DNA of 64,000 nucleotides from Furcasterigmium furcatum (lineage: Eukaryota > Ascomycota > Sordariomycetes > Glomerellales > Plectosphaerellaceae): the NCBI GenBank assembly GCA_001599815.1, contig BCIA01000006.1:870961-934960 (forward strand). The letters are read 5' to 3'. The first letter of the stretch is position 1. Each line of letters starts with the position of its first letter. Shown piece after piece: positions 42,178-53,791 of the stretch. Made by a program: the position numbers and the translations under genes. The notes below the pieces were generated by a model, which made no database searches, was not told the origin of the DNA, and saw nothing but the letters and a program-made list of their open reading frames with translations.

Positions 42178-44751
42178 ATGCCGCCTGTCGACTTCAATAT
42201 GGGGACACCCGACAAGATCAAGCTTCTTCTTAGGCAGCTTGACTTGGAAGAAAAGTGCCTGCTCCTGGCGGGCAAAGACATGTGGGAGACGCACAACATT
42301 GATCGCCTGGGCATTGGCAGTCTCAAGATGACTGATGGCCCTGCCGGCGTGCGAGGCTCTACCTGGACGGACGGAACTCACACCACCCTCGTTCCCTGCG
42401 GCATCTCGCTCGCTGCGACATTCGACCCGGGCCTGGTCGAGCGGGTTGGGGACATCCTGGGCGGCGAGGCCCGGAGCAAGAACGCCCATCTCCTCCTGGC
42501 CCCGACGATGAACATGAGCCGATCGCCTCTCGGGGGACGCAACTTTGAGAACTTCGGCGAGGACCCCTATCTGACCGGAATCATAGCAGCACGATACATA
42601 AAGGGCGTGCAGGCGCGGGGGGTCGGTGCGTGTATGAAGCACTTTGTCGCCAACGACATGGAAACGAGACGCTTCAACATGGATCAGCAGATCGACGAGA
42701 GGACGCTGCGGGAGATCTACATCAAGCCTTTCGACATGGTCAATCAGCGAAGCCCCGCGTGGACGGCCATGTCAGCCTATCCCAAGATCAACGGCGAGCA
42801 CGTCGACTGCAGCACCTTTTTGCTGCACGACGTCCTGCGAAGAGACCTCGGCTTCGAGGGAGTCGTGGTCAGCGACTGGGGCGGCACCAACGATACCGTC
42901 AGGAGCATCACGGCAGGGACTGATGTCGAGATGCCCGGACCCGCCGTCAGGTATGGATCTGCGTTGATCGAGGCCGTTAGATCCGGCGCCGTCTCCGAAA
43001 CCGATCATATCGACATCTCGGTCGCGAGGATCCTCAAACTGCTGGACCACGCAGGGCTGCTGGACGGCAAGCAAGGCCACGGGGACCGCGAAGAGCGTGA
43101 TTCAGATCTCCCAGAGTCCCGCCTGACGGCTCGCGACGCAGCCTCCAGCGGTATCGTTCTTCTCAAGAACAACGGCGTGCTGCCGCTCGACCCCTCCAAG
43201 ATGGGCAAGCTGGCCATCATCGGCCCGAACGCAAAGCACCCGACAGTCGGCGGGACCGGAAGCGCCGCCGCGAACCCCTACTACATCGCCACCCCGTACG
43301 AGTCTATTGTCAGCGCCGTCAAAGAGGCTGATCCCTCCTCGTCCGTGTCGTTTGCCCAGGGCATCCGGACGAATCTCCAACCAGCTCTCCCCGGCCCGAT
43401 GCTGCGGACGCCTGACGGGTCCAAGGTCGGCATGCGGGTAGACTTCTACGCGGGCCACGAGTTCGAGGGCCCCATCATCAGCTCCTCGCACTGGCAGAGC
43501 TCTCTGGTGTTCCTGATGGGTGGCGGCGATACGCCGGAGATCCTCAAGGATAAGCCGCACTGCTATCGCATGAGCGGTACGCTGACGCCCGCCGAGACGG
43601 GAACGTACGATTTCAGTCTCTCGAACACCGGCAAGGCCAGGCTGTACGTCGAGGACACGCTCCTCATCGATAATACCGACTGGACCAAGACCGGAGGGTC
43701 ATTCATGAACTGTGGCAGCGCCAACCGCCTTGCCGAGATGCACCTGGAGGAAGGTCGGCCGTACTCGCTTCGCATCGATAACGTCGTGGCCCTGCCTCCC
43801 ATTCCGGCCCACGATAACACCCTCTTCCACACGACGTCTGGCGTGCGAGCCGGGATCCATATCAGGATCGACGAGCAGGCCCTTTTCGACGAGGCCATTC
43901 AGGCTGCCCGGGAGGCCGACGAGGTGATTCTGATCGTCGGCCACAACAACGATACGGAGAAGGAGGGCGTCGACCGGACATCCCTGGCGCTCCCGCGCAG
44001 GACCGACGAGCTGGTCTCGGCCGTCTGCGAGGCAAATCCCAAGACTGTCGTCATCACCCAGTCCGCCTGTGCCATCGCCATGCCCTGGGCAGACGAGGCT
44101 CCCGCGATCCTCCATGCCTGGTACCAGGGTCAGGAGAACGGCAACGCTATAGCGGACGTCGTCTTTGGCAAGACAAGTCCGAGCGGCAAGCTGCCCATCA
44201 CGTTTCCGAGGAAGCTGGAGGACCATGGCTCCGACCGATGGTTTCCGGGCGACGTCGAGAACGACCTGGCCGAGTTCGGCGAGGGCATCCTGGTCGGGTA
44301 TCGGTGGTTCGACGCCAAGGCCATCGAGCCGCTCTGGCCTTTCGGTTTCGGGCTGTCCTACACGTCCTTCTCGATATCGGATGCCAAGGTGCAGGGCCGG
44401 ATCACCAGGACGTCGAGTGCGGTGCTCACCGCCACTGTCGCGAACACGGGCCCGAGAGATGGGGCCGAAGTTTTGCAGGCGTATATCACATCGTCGCCGG
44501 CCATCGGGGGAAAGGGGAGGGACTCCGCGGTCCGCTCTCTCGCGGGCTTCGCAAAGCTGCACGTTGCGAGCGGCCAGTCTAAAGTGGTCGAGATCAGCAT
44601 TGAGCGGGATTCGGTGGCATGGTTCGACGTGGAAGGGGAGGGCGGGCCTGGCTCCGGGGGCGCGTGGAGGGTTGACGGCGGCATCTACACCTGTTACGTC
44701 GGCACGAGCTCTAGGCACCTCGTTGCGGAGGTCGAGGTCCAAGTCGAGTGA
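42178..44751 (+). CDS. GH3 beta-glucosidase with PA14 domain, intracellular type
   Basis: This is a single-exon 857-aa protein. The GH3 N-terminal TIM barrel includes LKMTDGPAGVRG, LLLAPTMNMSRSPLGGRNFENFGEDPYLTG, ACMKHFVANDMETRR and the nucleophile motif EGVVVSDWGGTND. The GH3 C-terminal domain (GIVLLKNNGVLPL...IIGPNAKHP) is interrupted at about residues 400-550 by a PA14 domain (RVDFYAGHEFEGP..., FSLSNTGKARLYVEDTLLID). It ends with a fibronectin-III-like module (LWPFGFGLSYTSFSIS). There is no signal peptide, so it is probably an intracellular enzyme cleaving imported beta-glucosides or oligosaccharides. ATG 42178 is chosen; an in-frame upstream start at 42091 would add residues without family character. 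Confidence 0.94.
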   Translation: MPPVDFNMGTPDKIKLLLRQLDLEEKCLLLAGKDMWETHNIDRLGIGSLKMTDGPAGVRGSTWTDGTHTTLVPCGISLAATFDPGLVERVGDILGGEARSKNAHLLLAPTMNMSRSPLGGRNFENFGEDPYLTGIIAARYIKGVQARGVGACMKHFVANDMETRRFNMDQQIDERTLREIYIKPFDMVNQRSPAWTAMSAYPKINGEHVDCSTFLLHDVLRRDLGFEGVVVSDWGGTNDTVRSITAGTDVEMPGPAVRYGSALIEAVRSGAVSETDHIDISVARILKLLDHAGLLDGKQGHGDREERDSDLPESRLTARDAASSGIVLLKNNGVLPLDPSKMGKLAIIGPNAKHPTVGGTGSAAANPYYIATPYESIVSAVKEADPSSSVSFAQGIRTNLQPALPGPMLRTPDGSKVGMRVDFYAGHEFEGPIISSSHWQSSLVFLMGGGDTPEILKDKPHCYRMSGTLTPAETGTYDFSLSNTGKARLYVEDTLLIDNTDWTKTGGSFMNCGSANRLAEMHLEEGRPYSLRIDNVVALPPIPAHDNTLFHTTSGVRAGIHIRIDEQALFDEAIQAAREADEVILIVGHNNDTEKEGVDRTSLALPRRTDELVSAVCEANPKTVVITQSACAIAMPWADEAPAILHAWYQGQENGNAIADVVFGKTSPSGKLPITFPRKLEDHGSDRWFPGDVENDLAEFGEGILVGYRWFDAKAIEPLWPFGFGLSYTSFSISDAKVQGRITRTSSAVLTATVANTGPRDGAEVLQAYITSSPAIGGKGRDSAVRSLAGFAKLHVASGQSKVVEISIERDSVAWFDVEGEGGPGSGGAWRVDGGIYTCYVGTSSRHLVAEVEVQVE

Positions 44752-45541
44752 ACTCGGCTTATAGCCACCAATCTCAGGCGCTTAGTATGAAGCTTGCCAC
44801 GATGAAGGTCGCCGCTCGTGATCCCCTCCACTACAACCACTTTCCCGCTGTCCCAGGTTGTCACGAACTACCAAGCCGAGATACGGTTCCACTACATGCT
44901 TGCTCAAGATAGTGGCAGGTTATCTCGATACAAGTATCTCCTCAGTCATCCACTGCCAAGATGTGGTGGCATTAGGGTATTGCAGGGATGGTCTTTATCT
45001 CTCAGGACCCATTGACGAAAGATTCGGCCGTCAATGTGTCAAGCGCGGACAAGTTTCTGAGAGTGAGTCCCTCCTAGAAGCAGGCTAGCTAGCTAATCCC
45101 CATCTTGTGCTTCATGTAGTTCAGTACCAGCCTAGCCCGCGCTACATCTCGGCCGAGGTGTGCACCTGACGCACGCACACGGGCATTGTGGGAAGACCCC
45201 AGATATCCCGTTGCATCTCGTACGAGGATACACGTTGGGTTCTGGAAGCGAATCCCCGCGGATCAGAGTCCATCTGAACCCGCCCTCAGCATGCCTCCAA
45301 CGGACGGAGGTCGTTCGGGTAATCCCCATTTCAGCATCAGAGTCATGTTTCTTATCTGTTCGGGGCCATCCATCTCATGCCAGGGCACAACACGGCGGCG
45401 ATCATCCATGGCCACTCGCCATGTCACCGAAACAACACCAACTCTCATCCGATGGCATCCACGAACCCCAGGTCAGGATCACCAGCCTTTCCTATCCATG
45501 AGGAATAAAGTCCCTGACAGATTCAGCCTACCAGCCAAGGA
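44752..45541. other. Intergenic region
   Basis: No gene is supported. It is the GH3 3' region and MFS promoter. Confidence 0.4.
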
Positions 45542-47352
45542 ATGCGGCCTTGTGGTGGGCATGACATCGAACCGGCGGGGTTGGACCAGAGCAACGCGCC
45601 CACGATTCTCGTGACATGGGATGGCGGAGACAGCGATCCCGCGAACCCGCGAAGTTTCGGCAAAACAAAGAAGTGGTGTATACTGCTGATAGTCTGCGGT
45701 GCAAGCTTTGGCGTGTAGGTTTTCTGGCCTTCGGGTACTCGTCAAGCACGCCAGGGGTACGCATGCTAATACCCGGCCACGCAGGACGTCGACGAGCTCC
45801 ATCTACACACCGACGTACAGCCAGATGGAAGCCGAGTTCAAGAACTCCCGGCTTGTCTCTATCCTAGGCCTGTCCCTCTTCGTCATGGGAATGGCCTGCG
45901 GGCCCCTCCTGTTCGGCCCGTTGAGCGAGATCTACGGCCGGCGTCCGATATACCTGGCAGCCTGGCTGTCCTACCTCGTCTGGCTCGCGCCCCAGGCCGT
46001 GGCGCGCAACATCGCCACAGTCCTCGTCGGTCGGTTCTTCAACGCCTTCTCTGGAGGCACGTTCCTCGCTGTCTCCGGCGGCACGGTCGGGGACTTGTTT
46101 GCCGCCGAGGAGGTGCAATACCCGATGGCGATCATGTCGGTGTCGCCGTTTCTGGGCCCCTGCATCGGACCATTGCTGGGGGGGCTGATCAACTATCACC
46201 TGTACTGGCGATGGACTTATTACATCCTGCTCATCTGCGCAGTGGTGGTGCTTGTCGCCATCGTGTGCTGGGTACCCGAAACCTATCGTGAGGCCCCCTT
46301 CTCCTCGAGCCTGCGTCCAGCCTCCAACTAACATGCCCGGAGACCCCGTCATCCTTAAAACAAAAGCTCGTAGCCTGAGACACACGCTTAAGGACGGTCG
46401 ATACAGGGCCCCGATTGAAACAGCCAGGACGCCAGCCGCCGTCCTTATCTCTAGGTCGTTGTCCACGCCATTCCAACTCCTCTTCTTCGAGCCAATGTGC
46501 TTGAGTCTTTGTATCTACTCGGCCGTTCTACTGGGTATCCTCTACGTCTTCTTCGGCGCTTTCCCGATTATCTTTGGTACCATCCATGGCTTCACCTTGT
46601 GGCAGGTCGGGCTTGCGTTCCTAGGTATCGGCGTCGGGCTCATCCTTGGGGTCGCAACCGATCCAGTCTGGCATCACGCCAGGGTATTCCTGGCCAAGGC
46701 CTCGGATGAATCTGCGAAGGGCCTTGACGCAATGAGTGAACCGGAATACAGGCTCGTGCCGTCCATAGCTGGCGCTGCGATCGTCCCTATCGGCCTGTTC
46801 ATGTTTGCTTGGACCTCCTACCGGGACATCCACTGGCTGGTACCCATCGTGGGATCCATGATCTTCGGCATTGGGTGCGTTTTCCGACACAGCGGTCAAC
46901 TTTCTCTAGGATAAGAGAGGGCTGGGCTCTGCGGGGTGCAGTAAAAATGGTTTGGCTAACATCTTTATCCGCACAGGAACATTCTCGTATTCACCGGCAT
47001 CTTCACTTTCCTGGTATGCCCCCCCTCGCTTGCAGAAACACGAATCCCTAACTGACACCCACAGGTTGCCGCGTATCCACGCTTCGCCGCCAGCGCCTTG
47101 GCTGCCAATACATTTGTCCGCTGCATCTTCGCAGGTGGGTTGCCAGTGCTGCGCGCGACTCTTTGCATGTTCGCTGACGGGTGAATTCCAGGCGTGTTTC
47201 CTCTTGTTGGCCAGTGGCTGTATCGGGCCATTGGTTTCCAGTGGGCGTCCTCTGTGCTCGCGTTTCTGACCGTCGCCATGATGCCCTTTCCGTATGTGTT
47301 CTTCAAGTACGGCAAGGCCATTCGAGCACGGAGTCGGTTTGCGAAGATGTAG
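45542..47352 (+). CDS. MFS drug:H+ antiporter (DHA1) type exporter
   Basis: Six exons are inferred: 45542-45714, 45785-46287, 46343-46874, 46977-47013, 47065-47134 and 47192-47352. They encode about 491 aa, with all phases consistent. The first exon (58 codons from ATG 45542) carries LVTWDGGDSDPANPRSFGKTKKW, the usual pre-helix-1 segment. The second has TYSQMEAEF, FGPLSEIYGRRPIY (motif A) and SVSPFLGPCIGPLLGG (motif C). VPETY-HPVILKTKARSLR across the next junction and the final VFPLVGQWLYRAIGFQWASSVLAF are typical of fungal DHA1 polyamine/multidrug exporters. It sits in the plasma membrane. The substrate is unknown. Confidence 0.9.
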
Positions 47353-47926
47353 CTCCTCGCCCTCGACGTCTATGTTTGGTTGGTTCGAGGATGTTAGGCG
47401 CAAAACAGAGGTGGATGGAATGAACAGGTTAAGCGCCCTGAATAGATGTCCTTCGAGCCAGCTGATAGAAACGTGTATTTTCTCGGTCCTAGGTCAGGAT
47501 GGTATATTCAGACAAAGTTCCCAGTACTCAGTATTCCTCTTATCAGGCGTCAGGGTGGCGTTCGGTTTCGGGATGTTTATATTTGGGAGAAGAGTAGGAA
47601 ATATGTACATAGAGATTATCTAGTAACATGAGCATAAAGAGTTAATTATGCTAATTGCTGATCCCTCCCCCTTGGAGGAGGGCTAGGCCTCTTCTTACAT
47701 CTGCCCTGAGGGATCTGCCCCTTATAGTTCGGCGCTGTGATATCTTATTCCCCCCGAATCAGTGTCATGCGAATCTGCGGTGGTTCGCAAAAACGATCTT
47801 ATTACGTCCTGCTACACTAAAAACACAGAGAATCAGACAAATCAGGCATTCAAGGCCACCGAGAACCCCGTCCATCTTAATGGACTGGCCGCCGTCATCG
47901 AGTGATCGCACACTCCACGGCTGAGC
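47353..47926. other. Intergenic region, AT-richer
   Basis: No gene. The part 47560-47660 is AT-rich, and a short inverted repeat (CCCTCCCCC..GGAGGAGGG near 47664-47683) follows. It may be a transposon relic between convergent genes. Confidence 0.4.
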
Positions 47927-49473
47927 TCACACCTGCTCTGCCTTCTCTTCCCTGACTTTCTCATCCCGGGCCTCCTTGAGATTGGCGAGATCAGGCGCAT
48001 CCGAATGCTTGACCCCATCGAACAACGTGTCGATCTGCTCAAGGGTCATGCCCTTGGTCTCGACCCAGAAGAAGAAGACCCAAACCCAGAAGATGACGTT
48101 CCAGCTGGCGTTGATCAAGTACGTCCTCCAGCCCACCGACGCGAACATGAAGGGGAACACCATGGTCACGAAGATGCCGCATACCTTGAACAAGAGCGTA
48201 TTCATCGCCATGCCGGTGCCGCGAAGATTATACGAGAGGACTTCGGGCGGGTACATCTGGGTCAACGGCGTAAGACCAAACGAGTAGAAGGCCATGTAGA
48301 GGAAGACGGCTGCGACGGTACCGTAGACGCCCGAAGAATTCTCTCCCGAACCGTAGACGGCTGTCAAGGCGCCGACGATGTAAAACATCATGGTGCATAG
48401 ACCCAGGGAGGTCAGGCAGAGAAGTCGCCGACCAAGCCTTTCAGCAAGGACGGAGCCGGTGATTGCGATGATGAACTGCCACGCGGAAAGTCCGAGGTTG
48501 ATCTGCATCTGGGTCTGCGCGTCCGATATGCCCGCCTGGCTCAGCATATCGCCGTAGTAGTAGGTGACGACGTTTGAGCCCGTGAGCATGGTGAGAGGGG
48601 CGAGCGACAACGCGAGGACGAGGCGCTTCCGGTTCGGGGCGGTCCGCACAATGTCGCGGAACGGGATTCCCTTGCCCTCCGTTTTCTCATAGTTCAACGT
48701 GTCGACGATTTCCCGGTACTGGACCTGGACAGCAAGGTCATCCGTGTTGGAGCCGTTGATCTGGGCGAGGACCTTTAGGCCGTCATCGAGCCGGTCCTGG
48801 TTGATAAGCCATCGAGGGGATTCGGGCAGGAAGGGGATAAGGACAATGAGCAGGCATGGTGCAAAGCCCTGGAACAGCGAAGGGAGTCGCCATGCCCAGT
48901 CTGAGGGTTCGAGCTGCATACACTGCGGGGGGTCAGTCACTTCTGGTATCTGTAATCAATAAGACAGGGTGTACGTACGCCATAGGAGACGCCGGCAGCC
49001 AGGAAGCCGCCGATGGCCCAGCAAGAGTAGTACAATCCCAGGGCAAAGGCCCGGATCTTCGGGGCAGTGGTCTCTGCAACGTATGTCCCTGCCGCAGTCT
49101 GAGCCAGGCCAACGCCGATTCCAATGATCATTCGCCCAGCAATGAACATGGCGGTGTTCTGGGCCGCAGCGGTAATGGCAGCGCCGATGACGTTCAGGAC
49201 GGCGCTGATGAAGAGGCCCTGCTTACGGCCAAGCTTGTCGACGATGATGCCTGCGAAGGGCGCCATGAGAATCGCACCCAGGTATGTCGCACTCGAGTTG
49301 ACGGCCTTTGTGGTGGTCGTGATGTCGAAGTACCGGTTGTAGCTGGGCATGACATTGACGGAGCCCATGACGGAACCATCGTAGGCGATGGTGACCGAGT
49401 CAACCACGCAGGCTGAGATGACGAGCAGGGTCGACCACCCCATCCGGACCGTCTCGGAGCTCTTCTCGAACAT
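47927..49473 (-). CDS. MFS sugar transporter (lactose permease/hexose porter type)
   Basis: Exons 48979-49473 and 47927-48922 encode 496 aa. The 56-nt intron joins FLAAGVSYG-CMQLEPSDWAWRLPSLFQG. Sugar-porter signatures are GIIVDKLGRKQGLF, GRMIIGIGVGLAQTAAGTYVAETTAPKIRA, LPESPRWLINQDR, ERLGRRLL and WVETKGMTLEQIDTLFDG. The start is placed at ATG 49473 (MFEKSSETVRMGWSTL). An AG acceptor-like site lies just upstream (CACTTGCCAG), so a further short 5' exon is possible. It should import mono- or disaccharides. With the intracellular GH3 enzyme 3 kb away, uptake followed by cytosolic hydrolysis of a beta-glucoside is a reasonable inference. Confidence 0.92.
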
Positions 49474-50001
49474 GATGAACGGCGCCTGGCAAGTGTCCAA
49501 AGCCTGTATTTGATCAGAGATGAAATTGGGGACAGATCGTTGGTGTGTTTTCGAAGAATTTCTCGGGCTACGAGCTGTTTATCTAGAGCCGGGTCCAAAT
49601 CGTCCTGACTCGTCCAACTTTGGACTGGGACTGCCCCAGATCCCCCGGTTCCCTTTTGTGCTCCATGCGGAGCAGCCCGAGTAGGCTCCTTTGCGGGACC
49701 GGCATCTCGGCCGTGAAGTCGTTTATCGCCTCGGCCGTCAATCCCCCACTCTTGCCACTCTCGACGGCGCACACACCTCTGCGTCAGCCAATCTCGAGAG
49801 ATTAGATAACGAGATTTGAGATCAAGGATTTGAGGCCATGATACGAGTCGAGGAAGGCAGGAATATGTTATCACCAATATGCCAGATAAGAGCGGGCGTC
49901 AATTTCAACGCTACAGCCTGCAGACCATCCCGCAGAGTGTGAAACCAGGTGTGAACAGTTAGGATTCAGGTCTGCAAACAGTCCTCCTCTCCCTCCGCCC
50001 G
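49474..50001. other. Intergenic region
   Basis: Promoter of the sugar transporter and 3' end of the next minus-strand gene. No other feature is seen. Confidence 0.4.
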
Positions 50002-52160
50002 TCATGACTCGGCGTCCTCCTTCTCCACCTCCTCCTTTACTCCCCAGGCCTTGAAGCTCCCCTTTGATACACATCTTTCATCGTCACCGGACGCTTGACT
50101 GCTGGAAGCTTTGCCTTCCGGAGCCTTGGCGCCCGTAACTCTGATCTCTATGGCCGTGGCCCAGTGCCGGTCATTCCCCTTTCCGTTCCGCGTCAATTTG
50201 CCTGATACTTCAAGCTCGTTCCCAGGTTGGACTTCTAAGAGATTCGAGAAGGTCACATTGACACGCTTGCCGGCGACACGCCGCCCAGAGGCTGCGAGCG
50301 CCATGCGGCCGACAGAGTCGACCAGCATCGCCAACACGGCACTGCGCAGCAAGCAGCAGTCATCGTCGATATGCTCGGCAGGCGGGATGTACGTCGCGTT
50401 GATCGTGGCCATGATCTTTTCCGAAGCATTGCCCGCACTTTTGCCTGCGCCCTTGGCTACGCTTTCGTCTGGGCCGGATGTGGCTGTAAACCCCGACAGA
50501 TGGGCCGAGATGGGCCCAGCAGAGAGTGGGTTGGATTGGAGAGAGGCCCAGAGTCGTTGAACACGAGCGTCAGCGTCAGCGTCATCCGGAGTCGCAGCTT
50601 TGGGTCCCGGCACTGCCGCCGTGTCCGCAGTCCCGGGTGTCTCCCAAACATACCTCCGGAACTCCTTCTTCCAGGCCTCCTTGTTCCAGACCACGTTCTT
50701 GACTCCGGCATCCTTCGGCACCAGGGCGTCGAGGACGCGGACGTCACCGGGGCTGAAGTTCAGGGGGTTGACGATGAATTCGCCTTCTGAATACTGGTGG
50801 ATGATCTCACTGAGGGTGCTATACAACTTCCTCACATGCTGGCTGACTCCGGTGTTATCAACCAACCATCGGATGGCGGCGTCTTCGCTCCCCTTTTCGT
50901 ACGCTCCAGCGAGAGAGCCCTCGAGCAGCTGAGCAAATGGGCTTGGGTCGTGCACCCGCTCGTTATCCCGGCTTGGTCGGGGCGTCGACTCTGCCCTCTT
51001 GTCGTCCGCGTACACCCTGTACACTTGTCTGACGGCCGCCTCCCAGAACATCTCCCATCGCTGGGTCTCCCCCATCTGGTTCCATTTCTCGGCTGGTACT
51101 TCCCTGCCGCAGAGAGTCCGCGGGAGATGTTCGAGCAGGTGGCGGAACTGCAGGGCTGTGATGGCCCGACGCTGTCTCTGGATCGAGATATCCTGCTGCT
51201 CTATGCGTGCGAGCATGATGTTGATTGCTGGACCTTGGTTGCTGATTACCTTCTTTAGGGCAATCATCAGCGTCGTGTCTTTCTGCTCCATTGGCCACCG
51301 GGGTACGTCAGCTCCGACAAGCAACCCCAGGGCGCAGAGATTTTCTCCAATCCTCTTCCAGCGAGTCGAATCGAGAAGATGCCAAGCCTCCTCTTTCACG
51401 CCGACAATATTGTATCCAAAAGTTGCTGCATCGCCGTGGAAACATTTGAGCTGATCGATAGACTTCTCGGCTATCATCAGGCGATAAGCCGCGTCAGTCT
51501 CGGTCAACTGTAGCGCTGTCATAAGCCCGCGAATCGCTTGGGACCTCTCAAGCACGGCCGCTCTGCAGGGTTTTTGTTATTCTCGTTTCTCTGCGAGGCT
51601 TCTGGCTGGTATTCTACTTACATGTCTCTTTTTAATGTTGGCGAGATTGGCTCAGAAAATCGGGTCTTGATGCCTTCAAGGAAGACCTGATGGGATGTTC
51701 GGCTTCCTAATCTTTTCAATACCCCTTCAAGCTCGGTTTTCTCGCTCTCCGGAAATCCGAAGAAGATATCCCATAGGTCGTTGTCCCCAGGACGTTCTAT
51801 ACGTGGGAATTTGTCGACGAGGTCCAGCAATACCACCAGCACTTGACCGTTGGAGGAGTCGCGCCGGCATGTTTGATACAAGAACTCCTGCCACTTATGT
51901 GCATCCAACAGGTTTTCCACAACCGACATGAAGCTATGGCCATCTGTGAGAAATTCCTGTCGAAGATCCGAAAGATCGGCGCCTGGTTCGTTTTCGAGTG
52001 ACTGCAGCCATGTGTGTTTTGCCCTCAGCTGCTCCACTTCTTCGTCTAACCCGCGGAAACATCTCACCAAATCATATGGCAGGACAAAGGCTCCTGATCT
52101 CGGCAGTAACAGCACCTTTCTGTCATGACCCTCGGCTGAAGCCTCGCTCTCCGATGACAT
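50002..52160 (-). CDS. Unknown 699-aa protein with possible C-terminal hotdog fold
   Basis: Exons 51622-52160 and 50002-51562 join in phase through a 59-nt intron to read SPTLKRD-IAAVLERSQAIRG. There is no signal peptide. The first 180 residues are helical with a short coiled-coil-like stretch (GLDEEVEQLRAKHTWLQSLEN). The middle (about 183-500) is helical with no recognised family. Residues about 563-655 show IMATINATYIPPAEH, CLLRSAVLAMLVDSVGRMAL and NVTFSNLLEVQPGNELEVSG. This order of strand, central helix and strands recalls 4HBT/hotdog thioesterase-like domains; the assignment is by pattern only. The catalytic Asp and His typical of thioesterases are not obvious. Confidence 0.65.
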
Positions 52161-53791
52161 GGTCCCTAGACTAGGACGGATGTCAGTGTAAAGAACACTG
52201 AACTCGTAGAAGGGAACGGCTCTGGGCAATACTGCGGTTGGATGAGATGAAGAACAAGTATCCTGCGAATACGAAGTCTCTGCTAGGTGCAGAAGAATCC
52301 CGGGGATCGTGGACGAAGGAAGACAGACCTAAATACCTCAAGGTGTCGCAAGGCTGCGAATCACCTACCGACCTATAAATAACTTCGCACAGCTGTAGGC
52401 GCCCACGCCAAGTGACTAACTGGGTTGACATGCATGGGGACTGGAAGCATTCCTTCATCCTAAACATCCTATCTAGCAGCTCCAAAGGCGGCCTCGCAAG
52501 TCGGCCGGTCCCCCACTCCCAACCCCCCAGGCCCCCAGCCTTTTCTCTGCCATTCGACAGTAGTGGTTCCAAGCAAGTGGCTGCACCTGTGAGGCAGGAT
52601 GTCCAACATCTGCCACGCCCCTAGCCAGCCAGATATGGCCAAGGGGAATCCATGTACTCCGACATCTGAATGAGGCTTTGCGGGCCGATGGGAAATCTAT
52701 CTCATCGGATGAGCCCACCAGTTTTCACTGTGTCTATCCAAGCCAAAATACTTCGCTCGAGAGCCGTGTCAACTTCGTTTGCATCCCACAACGTGGGGCC
52801 CAGCACTTTGGGCCGCTATGCGAGCGGCATGGCCGTCATGAATCCTGCATTCCACCTGAGAGACCTATGATCGGAGATGTTTCGTTCTCGACTATCATTA
52901 AAATGCCTTCGAGTCGCAGCAGATGGGCGGATGCGGAGCGACGCCGAGTCTGTGGCGAATCAGGCTGCTCAAACGTGAGCCATTCAGGATGTTGAGATTG
53001 CGCCACGGACTCCTGGTCGGCCGTTGGTGGAACACAGGCTCTCGGCCACTCGGATTTTCGAGTAAGGACGCTCGCAGGGAGCCGCCGGCCGTGAGCTGGG
53101 GCTGGGCAGGTGTCGAAGGTCCCGTCACTATACAGCGTGTCCCTGAATTTCAAGCAATGGTGCACGTCAAGGCCTCAATTGATAGTCAATGGCGCGCCGA
53201 TAGAGCCGACTGACGACTGTCGGCGGCCAGCTCCTGCAGTTTGATGAGAGCTCCTGCCGTTCCTGCCCGCCCACGAGGGGTCGTTAGGATGCATGGCCAG
53301 TCCAGTGGTATTACCTACCGTCTAGATAGGCATTCTTCAAAACTATTCGAAGTCGATTAGGCAGTCCTTGGAATTACTTCCGGTTGAGTAAGAAGCTATC
53401 TCAATTTTTAAGGTCACAAGAGAGGCCATCTCAATGAGCTGGGGCTTGATCTGAAGCCTGGTCGACGTCGTGAACGTTCCGAGGGCGGCTGGCTCTCTGC
53501 AACGCTCTTGCCGCCTTCCCTCCCCGTCGTTGCCCTCCCCCACAATAGGGTAAAGGGCCAGGCACCACCCCGATTGGCTAAAAATCTTGAACTTAAATTC
53601 CCCGAGGCCTAATCTCCACGTCTCTCGTTTCTTCTTCTTCAACTGGCATCACCAACCACGAAGCGCGCCGCGGTATTCACATCGCGATCCATCATCCTCT
53701 CATCTTTCAGTGGTTTTGTCCGTACGAACGGACCTATTCTCGCCAGTTTCCCCTTCCCCTTCCCCCCCTCCCCCACCCCCCGCGCGCGACC
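52161..53791. other. Long intergenic region
   Basis: No gene is supported over 1.6 kb. Just upstream of the 1017-aa gene there is a pyrimidine-rich leader (TCCCCTTCCCCTTCCCC type, 53745-53780). Repeat fragments occur at 53393-53440. Confidence 0.45.
53393..53440. repeat. Two reverse-oriented units of the 31-bp repeat family
   Basis: AAGCTATCTCAATTTTTAAG and, 30 bp on, GAGGCCATCTCAATG match the reverse complement of the minisatellite core (CATTGAGATGGCCTC) at 35424-35734. Confidence 0.55.

Noticed and set aside
43699..44742. Minus-strand open frame of 347 codons opposite the GH3 gene
   Set aside because: Antisense shadow of a well-recognised enzyme; no family features.
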